Notes: generated from the letters alone by a model not told the origin. A stretch of DNA of 64,000 bases from Candidatus Aalborgiella aggregata (GCA_016705065.1 JADIYY010000002.1:310001-374000); one strand, 5' to 3'; counted from the stretch's first letter, positions 9,581 to 17,196 are shown. Numbers and translations are program-made.

Positions 9581-9882
9581 AGGGTATCGTTGAATAGATC
9601 AGGCTGGGATCGTGGGCGAAAAAGTAACGTGTAAGTCCGAACCATGCGTGTGTAATTGCCCGACGCACACATCACTTCACGCCACCCTTTAGATAAGCCA
9701 TAGCCCAATGCGGGCATGTCAGACAACACTTTGGAGATACAGCCGGTGTCACACACTGCGTCTATTTCTTTCAGTGTGCTGGCTGGGATTTGGTCAAGAT
9801 AGTTAGCAACACGCAGCGCCTGTGCAGGTCGCGTATCTGTCAGTGGCGTAACGCTATTGTGCGTAATTTCATGTGCTTCCAC
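9577..9882 (-). CDS. Small putative winged-helix protein coupled to primase
   Basis: The 101-residue product has a central stretch, ALRVANYLDQIPASTLKEID followed by a Cys-containing helix and a GYGLSKGWREVM turn, reminiscent of winged-helix DNA-binding modules. I do not recognise a named family. The GTG at 9882 is preceded by an AGGTG-like site. Its stop overlaps the primase start by four bases. A role in replication control of the element is inferred from this coupling only. Confidence 0.6.
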   Translation of the reverse strand: MEAHEITHNSVTPLTDTRPAQALRVANYLDQIPASTLKEIDAVCDTGCISKVLSDMPALGYGLSKGWREVMCASGNYTRMVRTYTLLFRPRSQPDLFNDTL

Positions 9883-9890
9883 TTGTGCAC

Positions 9891-10163
9891 CTACTTGTAA
9901 TTTGCAGGGGAAAATCGCGGATTCAATTGATCAGGTTTGCCTTGCAAAGACTCTGCCAATAAATCACCGGTCAACGGGTCAAACACTCGAATAACACCTG
10001 GCATTTCAAGCCGAACCAGAATATCCGGGCAGTTTGGCTGCTTGACCAACTTTTTAAACAGTATTTTTGGAGCGTGTAACTCTACGATTTTTGAGGCATG
10101 TTTCAAACGAATCTTTGCCGCCTCGATTGCTTGCGTTCGCACATATTGGTTAGCTGTTTCCAT
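9891..10163 (-). CDS. Hypothetical element protein
   Basis: The 90-residue product is not recognised. The start at 10163 (METANQYVRTQAIEAAKIRL) is chosen because GGGGGCAGTA precedes it as a good ribosome binding site. A longer frame to 10232 lacks one and would run deeper into alpA. The N-terminal half is helical and basic; the C-terminal half (ILVRLEMPGVIRVFDPLTGD) looks like beta strands. It overlaps the end of alpA by 14 bases, so the two are probably translated together. Confidence 0.6.
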   Translation of the reverse strand: METANQYVRTQAIEAAKIRLKHASKIVELHAPKILFKKLVKQPNCPDILVRLEMPGVIRVFDPLTGDLLAESLQGKPDQLNPRFSPANYK

Positions 10164-10374
10164 TACTGCCCCCAGCTTTGATGCGCTCTGTGATCCATGC
10201 ATCAATTGCAGATGCTGGCCAGCACACAGCACGGCGGGACAACTTCACGGGTGCGGGGAATGTGCCACGCTTCACGCCATCATAAATTGAGGACTTGCGA
10301 AGCCCTACCGTTGATTCGACTTCGGGAAGTCTCAAAAGCCGCTCTGGGCTGTACTTACTCGGACTTGCTTGCAT
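10150..10374 (-). CDS. AlpA-like transcriptional regulator / excisionase
   Basis: A 74-residue MerR-type helix-turn-helix protein of the AlpA family, which in prophages and islands activates or directs integrase and excision. The diagnostic pattern is present: LLRLPEVESTVGLRKSSIYDG, then GTFPAPVKLSRRAVCWPASAIDAWI. It stands at the head of the replication block (this gene, two small ORFs and the primase/helicase) and is followed without a gap by the next gene. It could act as an excision factor for the integrase at 12.6-13.8 kb. Confidence 0.88.
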   Translation of the reverse strand: MQASPSKYSPERLLRLPEVESTVGLRKSSIYDGVKRGTFPAPVKLSRRAVCWPASAIDAWITERIKAGGSNGNS

Positions 10375-10495
10375 TTTTTTGACCTTTCATTGTTAGAAAA
10401 ATCAATTGTGCAAATCAAGCTCAATTTAATCAAAGACGATTTTGGGGGCAAAAATTACCCTATTTTGTCCTTGACTGTGAAACATCAAAACCCAG

Positions 10496-11160
10496 CTAAA
10501 GTGAGTAACCTCTAACTTTCATCTCAGGGTGTAAATTTTTCATAAAATATTTCATTGCCCTTTCTGGTGCATCATGAAAACCAGCAGCTTCAAAAATTAT
10601 GTTGCAAAACTCTAAGAACTTCCCAGAGTTAGAAGGCGTAATACCAGCTGGTTTAAGTGCGCCAGCAATGCATCGAATAAAGTCAGCTTGTCGTTCTGTA
10701 AGCTTTGGAGCACCTGCTAACCCAGCACCCACAAATCGTGCCTGTGTTTTTTGAGCAGCAGCTTCAATGCATGGAATCAAAGAACCCGCCAAGTCAAATG
10801 ACCGCGCGTCCCCCACAAACTCAAAACACTTGAGAAAATTAGGCTCATCTACCCCGAAAAATTCGTTGTCAAGTGCGTTACGATCTACAAAAGTTAGACC
10901 CTCAATCGCACGTCGCAAATTACCAGCGAGTAGCTCTATGTTGCCAAGCGCTTTCTCCGCTGGGTCTCAGTGAGTGAGTTTGGAAGAATATTTTTTTTAA
11001 ACACTCGCAAATATGCCACTTGCCAATTTAATTCAGATAAAACATCAACTGGTATTTTGTAACCTTTGCAAAGCTTAATTAGGTTATCACTACTTTCAAA
11101 CGATATTCCTTCGCTTTTGCAAAATTCAACAAGTTTGTTTTCTTCAGCACTTGCGGCCAT
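10496..11160 (-). pseudogene. Cargo protein of unknown function, single-base frameshift
   Basis: Two overlapping frames read as one protein of about 220 residues. The first starts with ATG at 11160 (MAASAEENKLVEFC) and runs to NSLTET. The second resumes with PAEKALGNIELLAGNLRRAI and continues to 10496. Adding one C to the CCC run on the minus strand (GGG at 10962-10964) joins them smoothly, and the second frame has no good ATG of its own. I do not recognise the family; the product looks soluble and mostly helical. It is either a recently broken gene or an assembly indel. Confidence 0.6.
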
Positions 11161-11270
11161 CACAACCCCTTCACGGTGCGGCCTTCATAAAACACCAGTG
11201 CCAGGTCGGTGAAGGTTTCCGACTTTTCGCCTTTGGGGATCAACCTCAGGCTAGGCGTGGTGAAACTAAG
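11160..11270 (-). pseudogene. C-terminal remnant of an unidentified gene
   Basis: On the minus strand a 36-codon frame without a start reads TTPSLRLIPKGEKSETFTDL then ALVFYEGRTVKGL and stop. The stop overlaps the next ATG (TGATG at 11158-11162), a join typical of operons. The codons look genuine but the 5' part is missing, replaced by the neighbouring 84-codon gene. I read it as a gene fragment left by an earlier cargo exchange. Confidence 0.4.
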
Positions 11271-11508
11271 TTATTGACGTGCTATTAACAACGGTCAAGG
11301 AATCGTCAGTCGCACTTCTAGCGACAAAAGCCAAACCCGCCGCCCAGTCATTAGGAGGTACACCCTCAAACATAAATATCTTTTCCATCGCGTGTTCACC
11401 ACACCCAGCAGCCATATGCAGACGGTTTAAAGTTCGATGCGCCCACGCTCTAAACTCTGTGTTTGAAAATACAGGCGGCCAAAACTCTGATTCATTCGCA
11501 GCATTCAT
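11266..11508 (-). CDS. Hypothetical element protein
   Basis: An 80-residue product (MNAANESEFWPPVFSNTEFR...) with no recognised family. The ATG at 11508 lies just after the stop of the upstream gene at 11521; a TTG at 11520 in the same frame is possible. It is rich in Trp, Ala and Glu and carries no signal or membrane segment. It sits in the cargo segment between the Cro-like regulator and alpA. Confidence 0.45.
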   Translation of the reverse strand: MNAANESEFWPPVFSNTEFRAWAHRTLNRLHMAAGCGEHAMEKIFMFEGVPPNDWAAGLAFVARSATDDSLTVVNSTSIT

Positions 11509-11520
11509 GCTAGATACCAA

Positions 11521-11820
11521 TCAAGATGGATAAGCCGTATCACCGACCAAGGATTGACACATCATCAAATAAGCATCAGGCACACGTCGCTGAATACGTC
11601 TTAAAACCCGTCTAGCTGTGCCAATTTTGTCAATTTTTCTGGATAAACGTAAACCCAATGTCTTAGTTGTCCGTGATTCAAAAAATTCACTTCGCGTGTG
11701 ACAAACATAAATTCCTGCACTTGCGGTTCGTATGATTGAAACCCTATAACCACGACCGGGCTTTTGTTCATGCAGGCGATTCTTTGCTTCAGTAGCAGGT
11801 GTAATATCGTTCTTAGCCAT
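11521..11820 (-). CDS. Hypothetical basic element protein
   Basis: The 99-residue product starts MAKNDITPATEAKNRLHEQK. The ATG at 11820 is preceded by AAAGGA at six bases; an ATG five codons upstream is also open. The middle and C-terminal parts are strongly basic (RTTKTLGLRLSRKIDK, RRVLRRIQRRV), which would suit nucleic-acid binding. No family is recognised. It is followed directly by the next cargo gene. Confidence 0.5.
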   Translation of the reverse strand: MAKNDITPATEAKNRLHEQKPGRGYRVSIIRTASAGIYVCHTRSEFFESRTTKTLGLRLSRKIDKIGTARRVLRRIQRRVPDAYLMMCQSLVGDTAYPS

Positions 11821-11918
11821 CCTAGATCCTTTCATGATCGATTTTGGTTAGGGGCTAGCAGTTTTAACGCACTTATAGCCCCTCTCTTTTGCCTTAGAGA
11901 TCGCGCTAAGGCATCGCG

Positions 11919-12131
11919 TCATACTTCAATAACCTGTGGTGCAATGTATTCGCCATGCAAGCGCTTCACATCTAACAGCAAGGCCAAATGCTTTGCAACC
12001 CATACGGGAATTTCAACACCATCGTTACGCCAACGGCTAGGCGTGTTGCGGTGCAAGCCTGTAGCCCTGCAAAAGTCGCTTATTTTCCAATCCAGTGCAG
12101 CCAGCGCTTTGTCTAATTCCTCTATCGTCAT
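11919..12131 (-). CDS. Cro/CI-like helix-turn-helix regulator
   Basis: A 70-residue protein, MTIEELDKALAALDWKISDF then CRATGLHRNTPSRWRNDGVE, with a clear lambda-repressor-type helix-turn-helix and little else, the size of a Cro-like or plasmid copy-control repressor. The ATG at 12131 has AAAGGTG upstream and is preferred over one five codons further up. Its promoter region carries two similar 11-base words 21 bases apart (12155-12186), a plausible operator. It probably controls the minus-strand genes of the element. Confidence 0.75.
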   Translation of the reverse strand: MTIEELDKALAALDWKISDFCRATGLHRNTPSRWRNDGVEIPVWVAKHLALLLDVKRLHGEYIAPQVIEV

Positions 12132-12154
12132 ATATGCACCTTTCAAATAGTTTG

Positions 12155-12186
12155 ATATTGTACAGATAATTCCCTATAATGTGCAG
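12155..12186 (-). promoter_or_regulatory. Candidate operator/promoter of the Cro-like gene
   Basis: Read on the minus strand, CTGCACATTAT and CTGTACAATAT are repeated with starts 21 bases apart, two helical turns. The second includes TACAAT, a good -10 hexamer, about 25 bases from the start codon. A looser third word, CTGTGCGAAAA, lies further upstream. Repressor binding is inferred. Confidence 0.45.
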
Positions 12187-12638
12187 ATTTATTTAGTTTT
12201 CGCACAGTATTTAACATAACGCCCGTCGTATGAAGTGTGGATTGTGGGTAACTTTTTGCACATTATTGGGAATATTTAATAAATTCAAACACTTGCAAAT
12301 GTTATGCACACTGCCTAAAAAATAGGCAATTGACAGATTAGGCATTTGCATAAAGTTATCCACAGCCCGCAGCGTGCAGGGATACGTGCCAAGGGGATAC
12401 CGCCCGCGCTCAATTCCAGCAAGGTGCGTAGGCAACCGTAACGGAATCAGCGGGGTTATGGTTTGGGTTGCAGGTAGTAAGAATGAATAGTTAATAAATT
12501 TCATCATATAAAACTGTTCCCACTTTGTTCCCAGTCTGTTCCTTTTTGTTCCCATTGGGTTGCATGGTCAAAACCCGCATAAACATTGAAAATCTGTCGT
12601 TTGTTCCCAGTGTCCCCACTGTTTAGCAATAAATTCAA
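12187..12638. other. Putative replication origin of the element: DnaA boxes and phased TGTTCCC repeats
   Basis: No gene is credible here. Two perfect DnaA boxes, TTATGCACA (12302-12310) and TTATCCACA (12356-12364), occur with a near match in reverse at 12243-12251, in AT-rich sequence. Then TGTTCC(C/T) occurs at 12515, 12526, 12537 and 12547, spaced 11, 11 and 10 bases, with further copies TGTTCCC at 12602 and TGTCCCC at 12611. Helically phased short repeats near DnaA boxes are typical of iteron origins. The 114-codon open frame over this region merely translates the repeats. Confidence 0.55.
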
Positions 12639-13847
12639 TCACGCAGCCCTTTGAGGTAACGCGATAACATCCGCACCTTTGCGCCGTTGGTCTATGTAGT
12701 CAGCCCACCACTGCAACAATTTGGCACGTTCAATCATGTAGGTGGTGCGGTGGTACGCCGCCCGTACTGCATTGCGTTCTTTGTGGGCTAGCTGTCGCTC
12801 GATAACATCCGCGTCCCAGTCTGATTCGTTGGCAACAGTTGAAAATAAAGCTCTGAAGCCGTGTGCAGTGGCCGCACCTTTGTACCCCATTCGTGCCAGC
12901 GCTGAATTAAATGTGTTTTCACTTAGCGATTTACTCGGGTAAAAAGGGCTAGGAAACACCAGATCACGATCACCGCTTAGGGGTTGCATTACTTTCAACA
13001 CTTCAATGGCCTGTAGCGATAATGGAACGCGGTGTTCAGCCTTCATTTTCATGCGCTCAGGAGGTATCGTCCACAAAGCAGCTTCTAAGTTAATTTCAGT
13101 CCAACGTGCCCCGCGAACTTCGCCTGGTCGAGTTGCGGTCAACATCAATAATTTAAGCGCTTGAACTGTATGAACATCCCCATCATAAATGGCCAGTTTT
13201 GCCAAAAACTCAGGCAGAGCACTATTGGATAAGGCTGGCCGGTGTTTAACTTCACGGGGCTTCAAAATTTCAGATGGCATCAAATCCAGCATTGGGTTTG
13301 AATCAATTCGTTCGTGCACCACAGCCCAGCGGAATACTGATTTCACCCGTTGCAACACGCGGCCAGCTTGATCGCTAGCGCCCCGCCCTTCAATTTTTTT
13401 AATCGCCGCCATAACCTCACCAGGTTTAATGCTGGCAATTGGCCGGCTGCCTAACGTGGGGAAAATATTGGCAGCAAGTGAAGCGCGAATACGTTGCAGT
13501 GTTATGGGTGTCCAACGGGCTGTTTGATGTGCCAGCCAGTCGGTCGCCACGGCCTCTAAGGTGTTAACCGATTCAATCACCGCCTTAGCCTTTGCCGTTT
13601 TTCGCAATTCGCCGGGGTCTTGGCCGTCCTGTAAGGTTTTCCGTGCTATTGCCGCCAATTCGCGTGCATCTTTCAGGCTTACTGAAGGGTACACACCAAA
13701 GGACAACCGCTTTTCTTTGCCGCTGTATCGGTACTTCATACGCCAATACCGCCCGCCCGCTGAGGTCAATTCCAAATACAAACCCAAACCATCAAAGTGT
13801 TTGCCGGTCGTTTTGAGGCTTCGCAGCTTCGCATCAGTCAATTTCAT
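12639..13847 (-). CDS. int: P4-type tyrosine integrase
   Basis: Site-specific recombinase that would insert the element into tRNA-Arg. The 402-residue protein has the N-terminal DUF4102 arm-binding domain (residues 1-90, HFDGLGLYLELTSAGGRYWR), a core-binding domain at about 95-185 and the catalytic domain. Catalytic residues visible are Arg240 (TATRPGEVRG), His272 in AEHRVPLS, His329-x-x-Arg332 (HGFR), His355 (LAHKERN) and a Tyr in AAYHRTTYMIER (365 or 370). All are present, so it looks active. It lies next to the right att site and points inward, with the repeat-containing putative origin directly downstream. Confidence 0.95.
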   Translation of the reverse strand: MKLTDAKLRSLKTTGKHFDGLGLYLELTSAGGRYWRMKYRYSGKEKRLSFGVYPSVSLKDARELAAIARKTLQDGQDPGELRKTAKAKAVIESVNTLEAVATDWLAHQTARWTPITLQRIRASLAANIFPTLGSRPIASIKPGEVMAAIKKIEGRGASDQAGRVLQRVKSVFRWAVVHERIDSNPMLDLMPSEILKPREVKHRPALSNSALPEFLAKLAIYDGDVHTVQALKLLMLTATRPGEVRGARWTEINLEAALWTIPPERMKMKAEHRVPLSLQAIEVLKVMQPLSGDRDLVFPSPFYPSKSLSENTFNSALARMGYKGAATAHGFRALFSTVANESDWDADVIERQLAHKERNAVRAAYHRTTYMIERAKLLQWWADYIDQRRKGADVIALPQRAA

Positions 13848-13866
13848 GATCTACCTTTGGTGAAGT

Positions 13867-13900
13867 GGGGGCACATTTGGGGGCATTTTCCACTAACCAA
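13867..13900 (+). repeat. Candidate integrase arm-type sites, right end
   Basis: The 21 bases at 13867-13887 are identical to 6096-6116 at the left end, in the same orientation. The following CATTTTCCACTAACC resembles the left-end CATATTTTACTAATCC. It lies between the integrase start and attR. Confidence 0.55.
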
Positions 13901-13940
13901 AAGAAAACATCAAGCATTCATGCGGGTTACAGCCGAATAT

Positions 13941-13961
13941 GCGATTCCTGTCGAAGGACCA
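13941..13961 (+). repeat. attR core (displaced tRNA-Arg 3' end)
   Basis: GCGATTCCTGTCGAAGGACCA repeats the tRNA-Arg T-loop and acceptor end, with one G missing before ACCA compared with the intact tRNA. This is the displaced original tRNA end, free to drift, and marks the right boundary of the element. Confidence 0.85.
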
Positions 13962-13970
13962 TTTTATATG

Positions 13971-14028
13971 CAAAATTGGCCTCTAGCCGGCGTATTTATT
14001 GCCTAAGGTGCTATTAAATATATAGCAT
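13971..14028 (+). repeat. Interspersed repeat, copy B (GGCCTCTAGCCGG subtype)
   Basis: Reads TTGGCCTCTAGCCGGCGTAT, then TTATTGCCTAAGG and a TGCTATTAAATATATAGCA hairpin. It begins ten bases after attR, so before integration it would have stood just downstream of tRNA-Arg. It is closest to copies D and G. Confidence 0.85.
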
Positions 14029-14052
14029 TAGCGCTCAATCATAAGTCGAAAT

Positions 14053-14901
14053 TCAAACCTTGTCCAACCACTTCACGCTGCCGCGGTAGGCATGCCAGGT
14101 GGCGTAACCCAGCCATGGGCCGATGACGATGAGACCTAATCCAGCGGGTATCAGGGCGACGGCTACCAGCACGGTTAACAACGCACCCCACAGCAACATC
14201 ACTGGTAAATTGACGAACACCACCTGAATGCTGGTGATAGCTGCCGAAATGGCATCGGTGTCGCGGTCCAAAATCATGGGAATGGACACTACCGAAACAG
14301 CAAACACCAAAGCGGCAAACACGCCGCCCACCATGGCGTAGACCAGCAAAAATTCCAAGTTTTGTGCGTTGAATATGGCCTCCATCACACCTGTGGTGGA
14401 TGGCATGCCCGTGTTGAAAAACACCGCAAACACCACCAGCGACGCCCTGCCCCATAGCAATTCCAACACAATCAGCACCAATACCAACATCCCCATGCTG
14501 CGAATGTGGTTGCGCCAGCAGGTGGTGGATTGTATAAAGGACTTGGGCAGTCCCAGCTCGTTGCGTCGACTCACTTCGTACAAACCCAATGCCAAAAATG
14601 GCCCCAACAACAAACAACCAGAAACGATGGACATGGTGTATTCAGGTTTGTTGCGAAACACGATGCCCAAAACCACGGCCATGACAAAGAAACAGACGCC
14701 AAAAAATGTGGTGCAGCTTTTAAAACTCAACAAATCTTGCCAACCCCTGCGCAGCCATATGAAGGGATCAGAAAAATTCAATTTCAGAATTTCTTTCTTA
14801 GGCGCATCAGATGCTGGCGGCACATAAGGCACATAGTCGTTCGCTTCTTGCACGCTGGGGCTGTTATTGGAATTGGAGGCTTGATTTTGATTCATCAGCA
14901 T
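14053..14901 (-). CDS. DUF2189 family integral membrane protein
   Basis: The 282-residue inner-membrane protein begins with a polar N-terminus (about 45 residues, Asn/Ser/Pro-rich) followed by several hydrophobic segments (near 60-80, 85-105, 135-160, 185-215 and 230-262). The pattern, including the final GPWLGYATWHAYR motif, matches the DUF2189 family (COG5473), whose function is unknown. It diverges from pstS with about 150 bases between; the Pho box there is oriented to pstS. The ATG at 14895 is an alternative start. Confidence 0.8.
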   Translation of the reverse strand: MLMNQNQASNSNNSPSVQEANDYVPYVPPASDAPKKEILKLNFSDPFIWLRRGWQDLLSFKSCTTFFGVCFFVMAVVLGIVFRNKPEYTMSIVSGCLLLGPFLALGLYEVSRRNELGLPKSFIQSTTCWRNHIRSMGMLVLVLIVLELLWGRASLVVFAVFFNTGMPSTTGVMEAIFNAQNLEFLLVYAMVGGVFAALVFAVSVVSIPMILDRDTDAISAAITSIQVVFVNLPVMLLWGALLTVLVAVALIPAGLGLIVIGPWLGYATWHAYRGSVKWLDKV

Positions 14902-14955
14902 AGGCTAATTGATTTTCATCAATCTGCGTATTCGCGTAAATACCAATATGGCAGC

Positions 14956-14973
14956 CTGTCACACAACTGTCAC
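14956..14973 (+). promoter_or_regulatory. Pho box upstream of pstS
   Basis: CTGTCACACAACTGTCAC is two CTGTCAC half-sites separated by four bases, an almost perfect match to the PhoB-binding consensus. A weaker GCGACA follows 11 bases later. It lies 76 bases before the pstS start. Phosphate-starvation induction of pstS by PhoB is well established in other proteobacteria. Confidence 0.88.
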
Positions 14974-15048
14974 ATGCGCGACATATATTTCATGTGTTCA
15001 CTCTTACTGTGCTTTTTATCTGTAGATTTTTTAACCTTAAGGACTATT

Positions 15049-16083
15049 ATGAATACCAAACGCACTCTTCTCAAGACTGTCGCTGCTGCGGCATTAGCTA
15101 CTATGGCAATGGGTACTGCTTTTGCCGCCGACATCACTGGTGCTGGCGCTACTTTCCCCTTCCCAATTTACGCCAAATGGGCTGAGGCATACAAAAAAGA
15201 AACCGGCATCGGTTTGAACTACCAGTCCATTGGTTCTTCAGGTGGTATTCGCCAAATCCGAGCCAAGACAGTCGCTTTCGGTGCATCTGATGCACCCGTA
15301 CCAGGTGCCGAGCTTGACAAAGACGGCATGGTGCAGTTTCCAGCAGTCATCGGTGGTACCGTGCCAGTCTTTAACTTGGACGGCTTTGCTAAAGGTGACC
15401 TGCGTGTGAATGGTGCCGTATTGGCTGACATGTTCTTAGGGAAAATTAGCAAATGGAATGACCCCAAGTTAGCTGCGTTGAACCCGGGCAAAAAATTGCC
15501 AGACCTGACCATCACCATTGTGCACCGCGCTGACGGTTCGGGTACCACCTATAACTGGACTGATTACCTCACTTCTGTCAGCAAAGATTGGGCTGAGGGT
15601 CCTGGAAAAGGCGCAGCAGTCAAGTGGCCAGCACCCACCTCAGTCGGCGGCAAAGGCAATGAAGGTGTTGCAGCCAACGTGAGCCGTACCAAGGGCGCCC
15701 TGGGTTACGTGGAATACGCATATGCCAAAAAGAACAACATTCCAGTACTGGCACTGGAAAACAAAGACGGCAAGTATGTCATGCCTGATGATTTAACCTT
15801 CGCAGCCGCTGCTGCCAATGCCGATTGGTCAAAGGCTCCAGGTATGGGTATTTCTTTGGTAAGCCAACCAGGTGCAACTGCGTACCCTGTTGTCACAGCC
15901 TCTTTTATCCTGATGTACAAAGAACCTGCTGATAAAGCACAGTCCGTTGAAGTATTGAAGTTCTTTGACTGGGCTTACAAGAATGGTAAAGGATTGGCTA
16001 CTGATCTGGACTATGTACCTTTGCCTGATGTGTTAACCAAACAGATTCGCGAGAAAACTTGGTCGCAGATCAAAACCAAGTAA
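15049..16083 (+). CDS. pstS: Phosphate ABC transporter, periplasmic phosphate-binding protein
   Basis: Captures phosphate in the periplasm for the PstCAB importer. The 344-residue precursor has a signal peptide of about 26 residues ending AFA-AD, followed by the PstS signature DITGAGATFPFPIYAKWAEA, SSGGIRQI and, later, RADGSGTT in the phosphate-binding region. The ATG at 15049 follows AAGGA and gives a proper signal peptide. The much longer open frame upstream is not coding because it runs opposite the DUF2189 gene. A strong terminator follows, so pstS may be made in excess over the rest of the operon. Confidence 0.97.
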   Translation: MNTKRTLLKTVAAAALATMAMGTAFAADITGAGATFPFPIYAKWAEAYKKETGIGLNYQSIGSSGGIRQIRAKTVAFGASDAPVPGAELDKDGMVQFPAVIGGTVPVFNLDGFAKGDLRVNGAVLADMFLGKISKWNDPKLAALNPGKKLPDLTITIVHRADGSGTTYNWTDYLTSVSKDWAEGPGKGAAVKWPAPTSVGGKGNEGVAANVSRTKGALGYVEYAYAKKNNIPVLALENKDGKYVMPDDLTFAAAAANADWSKAPGMGISLVSQPGATAYPVVTASFILMYKEPADKAQSVEVLKFFDWAYKNGKGLATDLDYVPLPDVLTKQIREKTWSQIKTK

Positions 16084-16094
16084 TGGTCATCAAC

Positions 16095-16120
16095 GGGCCG
16101 CTAGGTGGCGGCCCTTTTTT
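16095..16120 (+). terminator. Rho-independent terminator after pstS
   Basis: GGGCCGC/GCGGCCC forms a 7-bp GC-rich stem with a six-base loop followed by six T. It starts 12 bases after the pstS stop. Its place between pstS and pstC suggests partial termination that lifts pstS expression above pstCAB. Confidence 0.9.
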
Positions 16121-16188
16121 CATTGGGTATTCGATTTTCGAATGCGCAATGAAAAAACAATCTTCAATGCGTTCAACTGAGTGCCCAT

Positions 16189-17196
16189 ATGCCAAGTACA
16201 GCAATCATGAATCCTAACCACATCGCCGCTTATGCAGCTGAAAAGCCCACCGCTTCAATGGTGGCAATCGCTAAGCGGCAACGTCTGCAAGACGCCTTGT
16301 TTCACCGTTTGACACAGTTTTTCTCGTTAACTGTATTGATCGTTTTGGTTGGTATTCTCGTATCCTTGTTCATCTATGCTTGGCCTACATTTGCTAAGTT
16401 TGGTGCTCACTTCCTTTGGTATGTGGAGTGGGATATCAACAACGAAGAATTTGGCGCTGCAATTTCTATCGTAGGCACACTCATCAGCTCTGGGATCGCA
16501 TTGATACTTGCAGTGCCACTGGCCTTTGGCATTGCAGTGTTTCTGACAGAAACTTGTCCTGTTTGGTTACGTCGACCACTTGGAACAGCGATTGAGCTGC
16601 TTGCAGCGGTGCCATCTATCATTTATGGCATGTTTGGTTTGTTTGTGTTTGCACCTGTCTTTGCCGACTATCTGCAAGTGCCTGTGCAAAAACTAATGGG
16701 TGGTATGCCTTTGATAGGTTGGTTGTTTGGTGGGGCAACCAATGGCCTTGGTATTTTGGCTGCAGGCATTATTCTGGCATTTATGGTTTTGCCTTTTATA
16801 GCGGCGGTGATGCGAGATGTATTTGAAATCACGCCTTCTATCCTGCGCGAGTCGGCTTACGGCTTGGGTTGTACCACTTGGGAAGTGGTTCGCAAAGTCG
16901 TACTTCCCTATACTCAAAAAGGCGTTATTGGTGGCATTATGTTGGGCATGGGACGCGCATTGGGTGAGACCATGGCTGTCACTTTTGTGATTGGCAATGC
17001 CAACAGATTACCAACTTCACTTTTTTCTCCAGGCACTTCAATTGCCTCAGTGCTGGCAAATGAGTTTGGTGAAGCAGCTGGCTTGCATTTCAACACTTTA
17101 TTTGCCTTGGGTTTCCTGCTTTTCTGTATCACATTTGTGGTGCTGGCGTTGGCTAAATGGTTGATTAACCGAACCGAAAAGGCCAAGGGTACCTAA
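16189..17196 (+). CDS. pstC: Phosphate ABC transporter permease PstC
   Basis: One of the two inner-membrane permeases of the high-affinity phosphate importer. The 335-residue protein has six main hydrophobic segments and the ABC-permease coupling motif (ESAYGLGCTTWEVVRKVVLP near 224-243, then GMGRALGETMAV). Its length is usual for PstC. A later ATG at 16207 would also fit. pstA follows with 54 bases from this stop to its chosen start. Confidence 0.95.
   Translation: MPSTAIMNPNHIAAYAAEKPTASMVAIAKRQRLQDALFHRLTQFFSLTVLIVLVGILVSLFIYAWPTFAKFGAHFLWYVEWDINNEEFGAAISIVGTLISSGIALILAVPLAFGIAVFLTETCPVWLRRPLGTAIELLAAVPSIIYGMFGLFVFAPVFADYLQVPVQKLMGGMPLIGWLFGGATNGLGILAAGIILAFMVLPFIAAVMRDVFEITPSILRESAYGLGCTTWEVVRKVVLPYTQKGVIGGIMLGMGRALGETMAVTFVIGNANRLPTSLFSPGTSIASVLANEFGEAAGLHFNTLFALGFLLFCITFVVLALAKWLINRTEKAKGT

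Larger units (their letters stand above)
5962..13962. mobile_element. Integrated satellite-like element at tRNA-Arg (integrase, AlpA, primase/helicase)
   Basis: The element is bounded on the left by the tRNA-Arg 3' end and on the right by a copy of it (16 identical bases, CGATTCCTGTCGAAGG, then ACCA). All recognisable genes lie on the minus strand: a P4-type integrase next to the right end, a Cro-like regulator, small unknown genes, an AlpA-like regulator, two short ORFs and a primase/helicase. No capsid, tail, terminase, relaxase or conjugation gene is visible. It therefore resembles P4-like satellites or mobilisable islands that replicate but rely on a helper for transfer. Helper dependence is an inference. 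The gene order int-regulator-cargo-alpA-primase is what supports the satellite reading. Confidence 0.88.

Noticed and set aside
12211..12555. A 114-codon minus-strand open frame starting MGTKRNRLGTKWEQ
   Set aside because: It only translates the TGTTCCC repeats and the AT-rich origin-like region; it has no ribosome binding site and no protein-like composition.
5962..13962. A complete prophage or conjugative element
   Set aside because: No capsid, portal, tail, terminase, lysis, relaxase or type IV secretion gene is visible; the content fits only a satellite or mobilisable island.
14506..15048. A 181-codon N-terminal extension in frame with pstS
   Set aside because: It lies opposite the DUF2189 gene and covers the Pho box; the pstS ATG at 15049 has a good ribosome binding site and begins a proper signal peptide.
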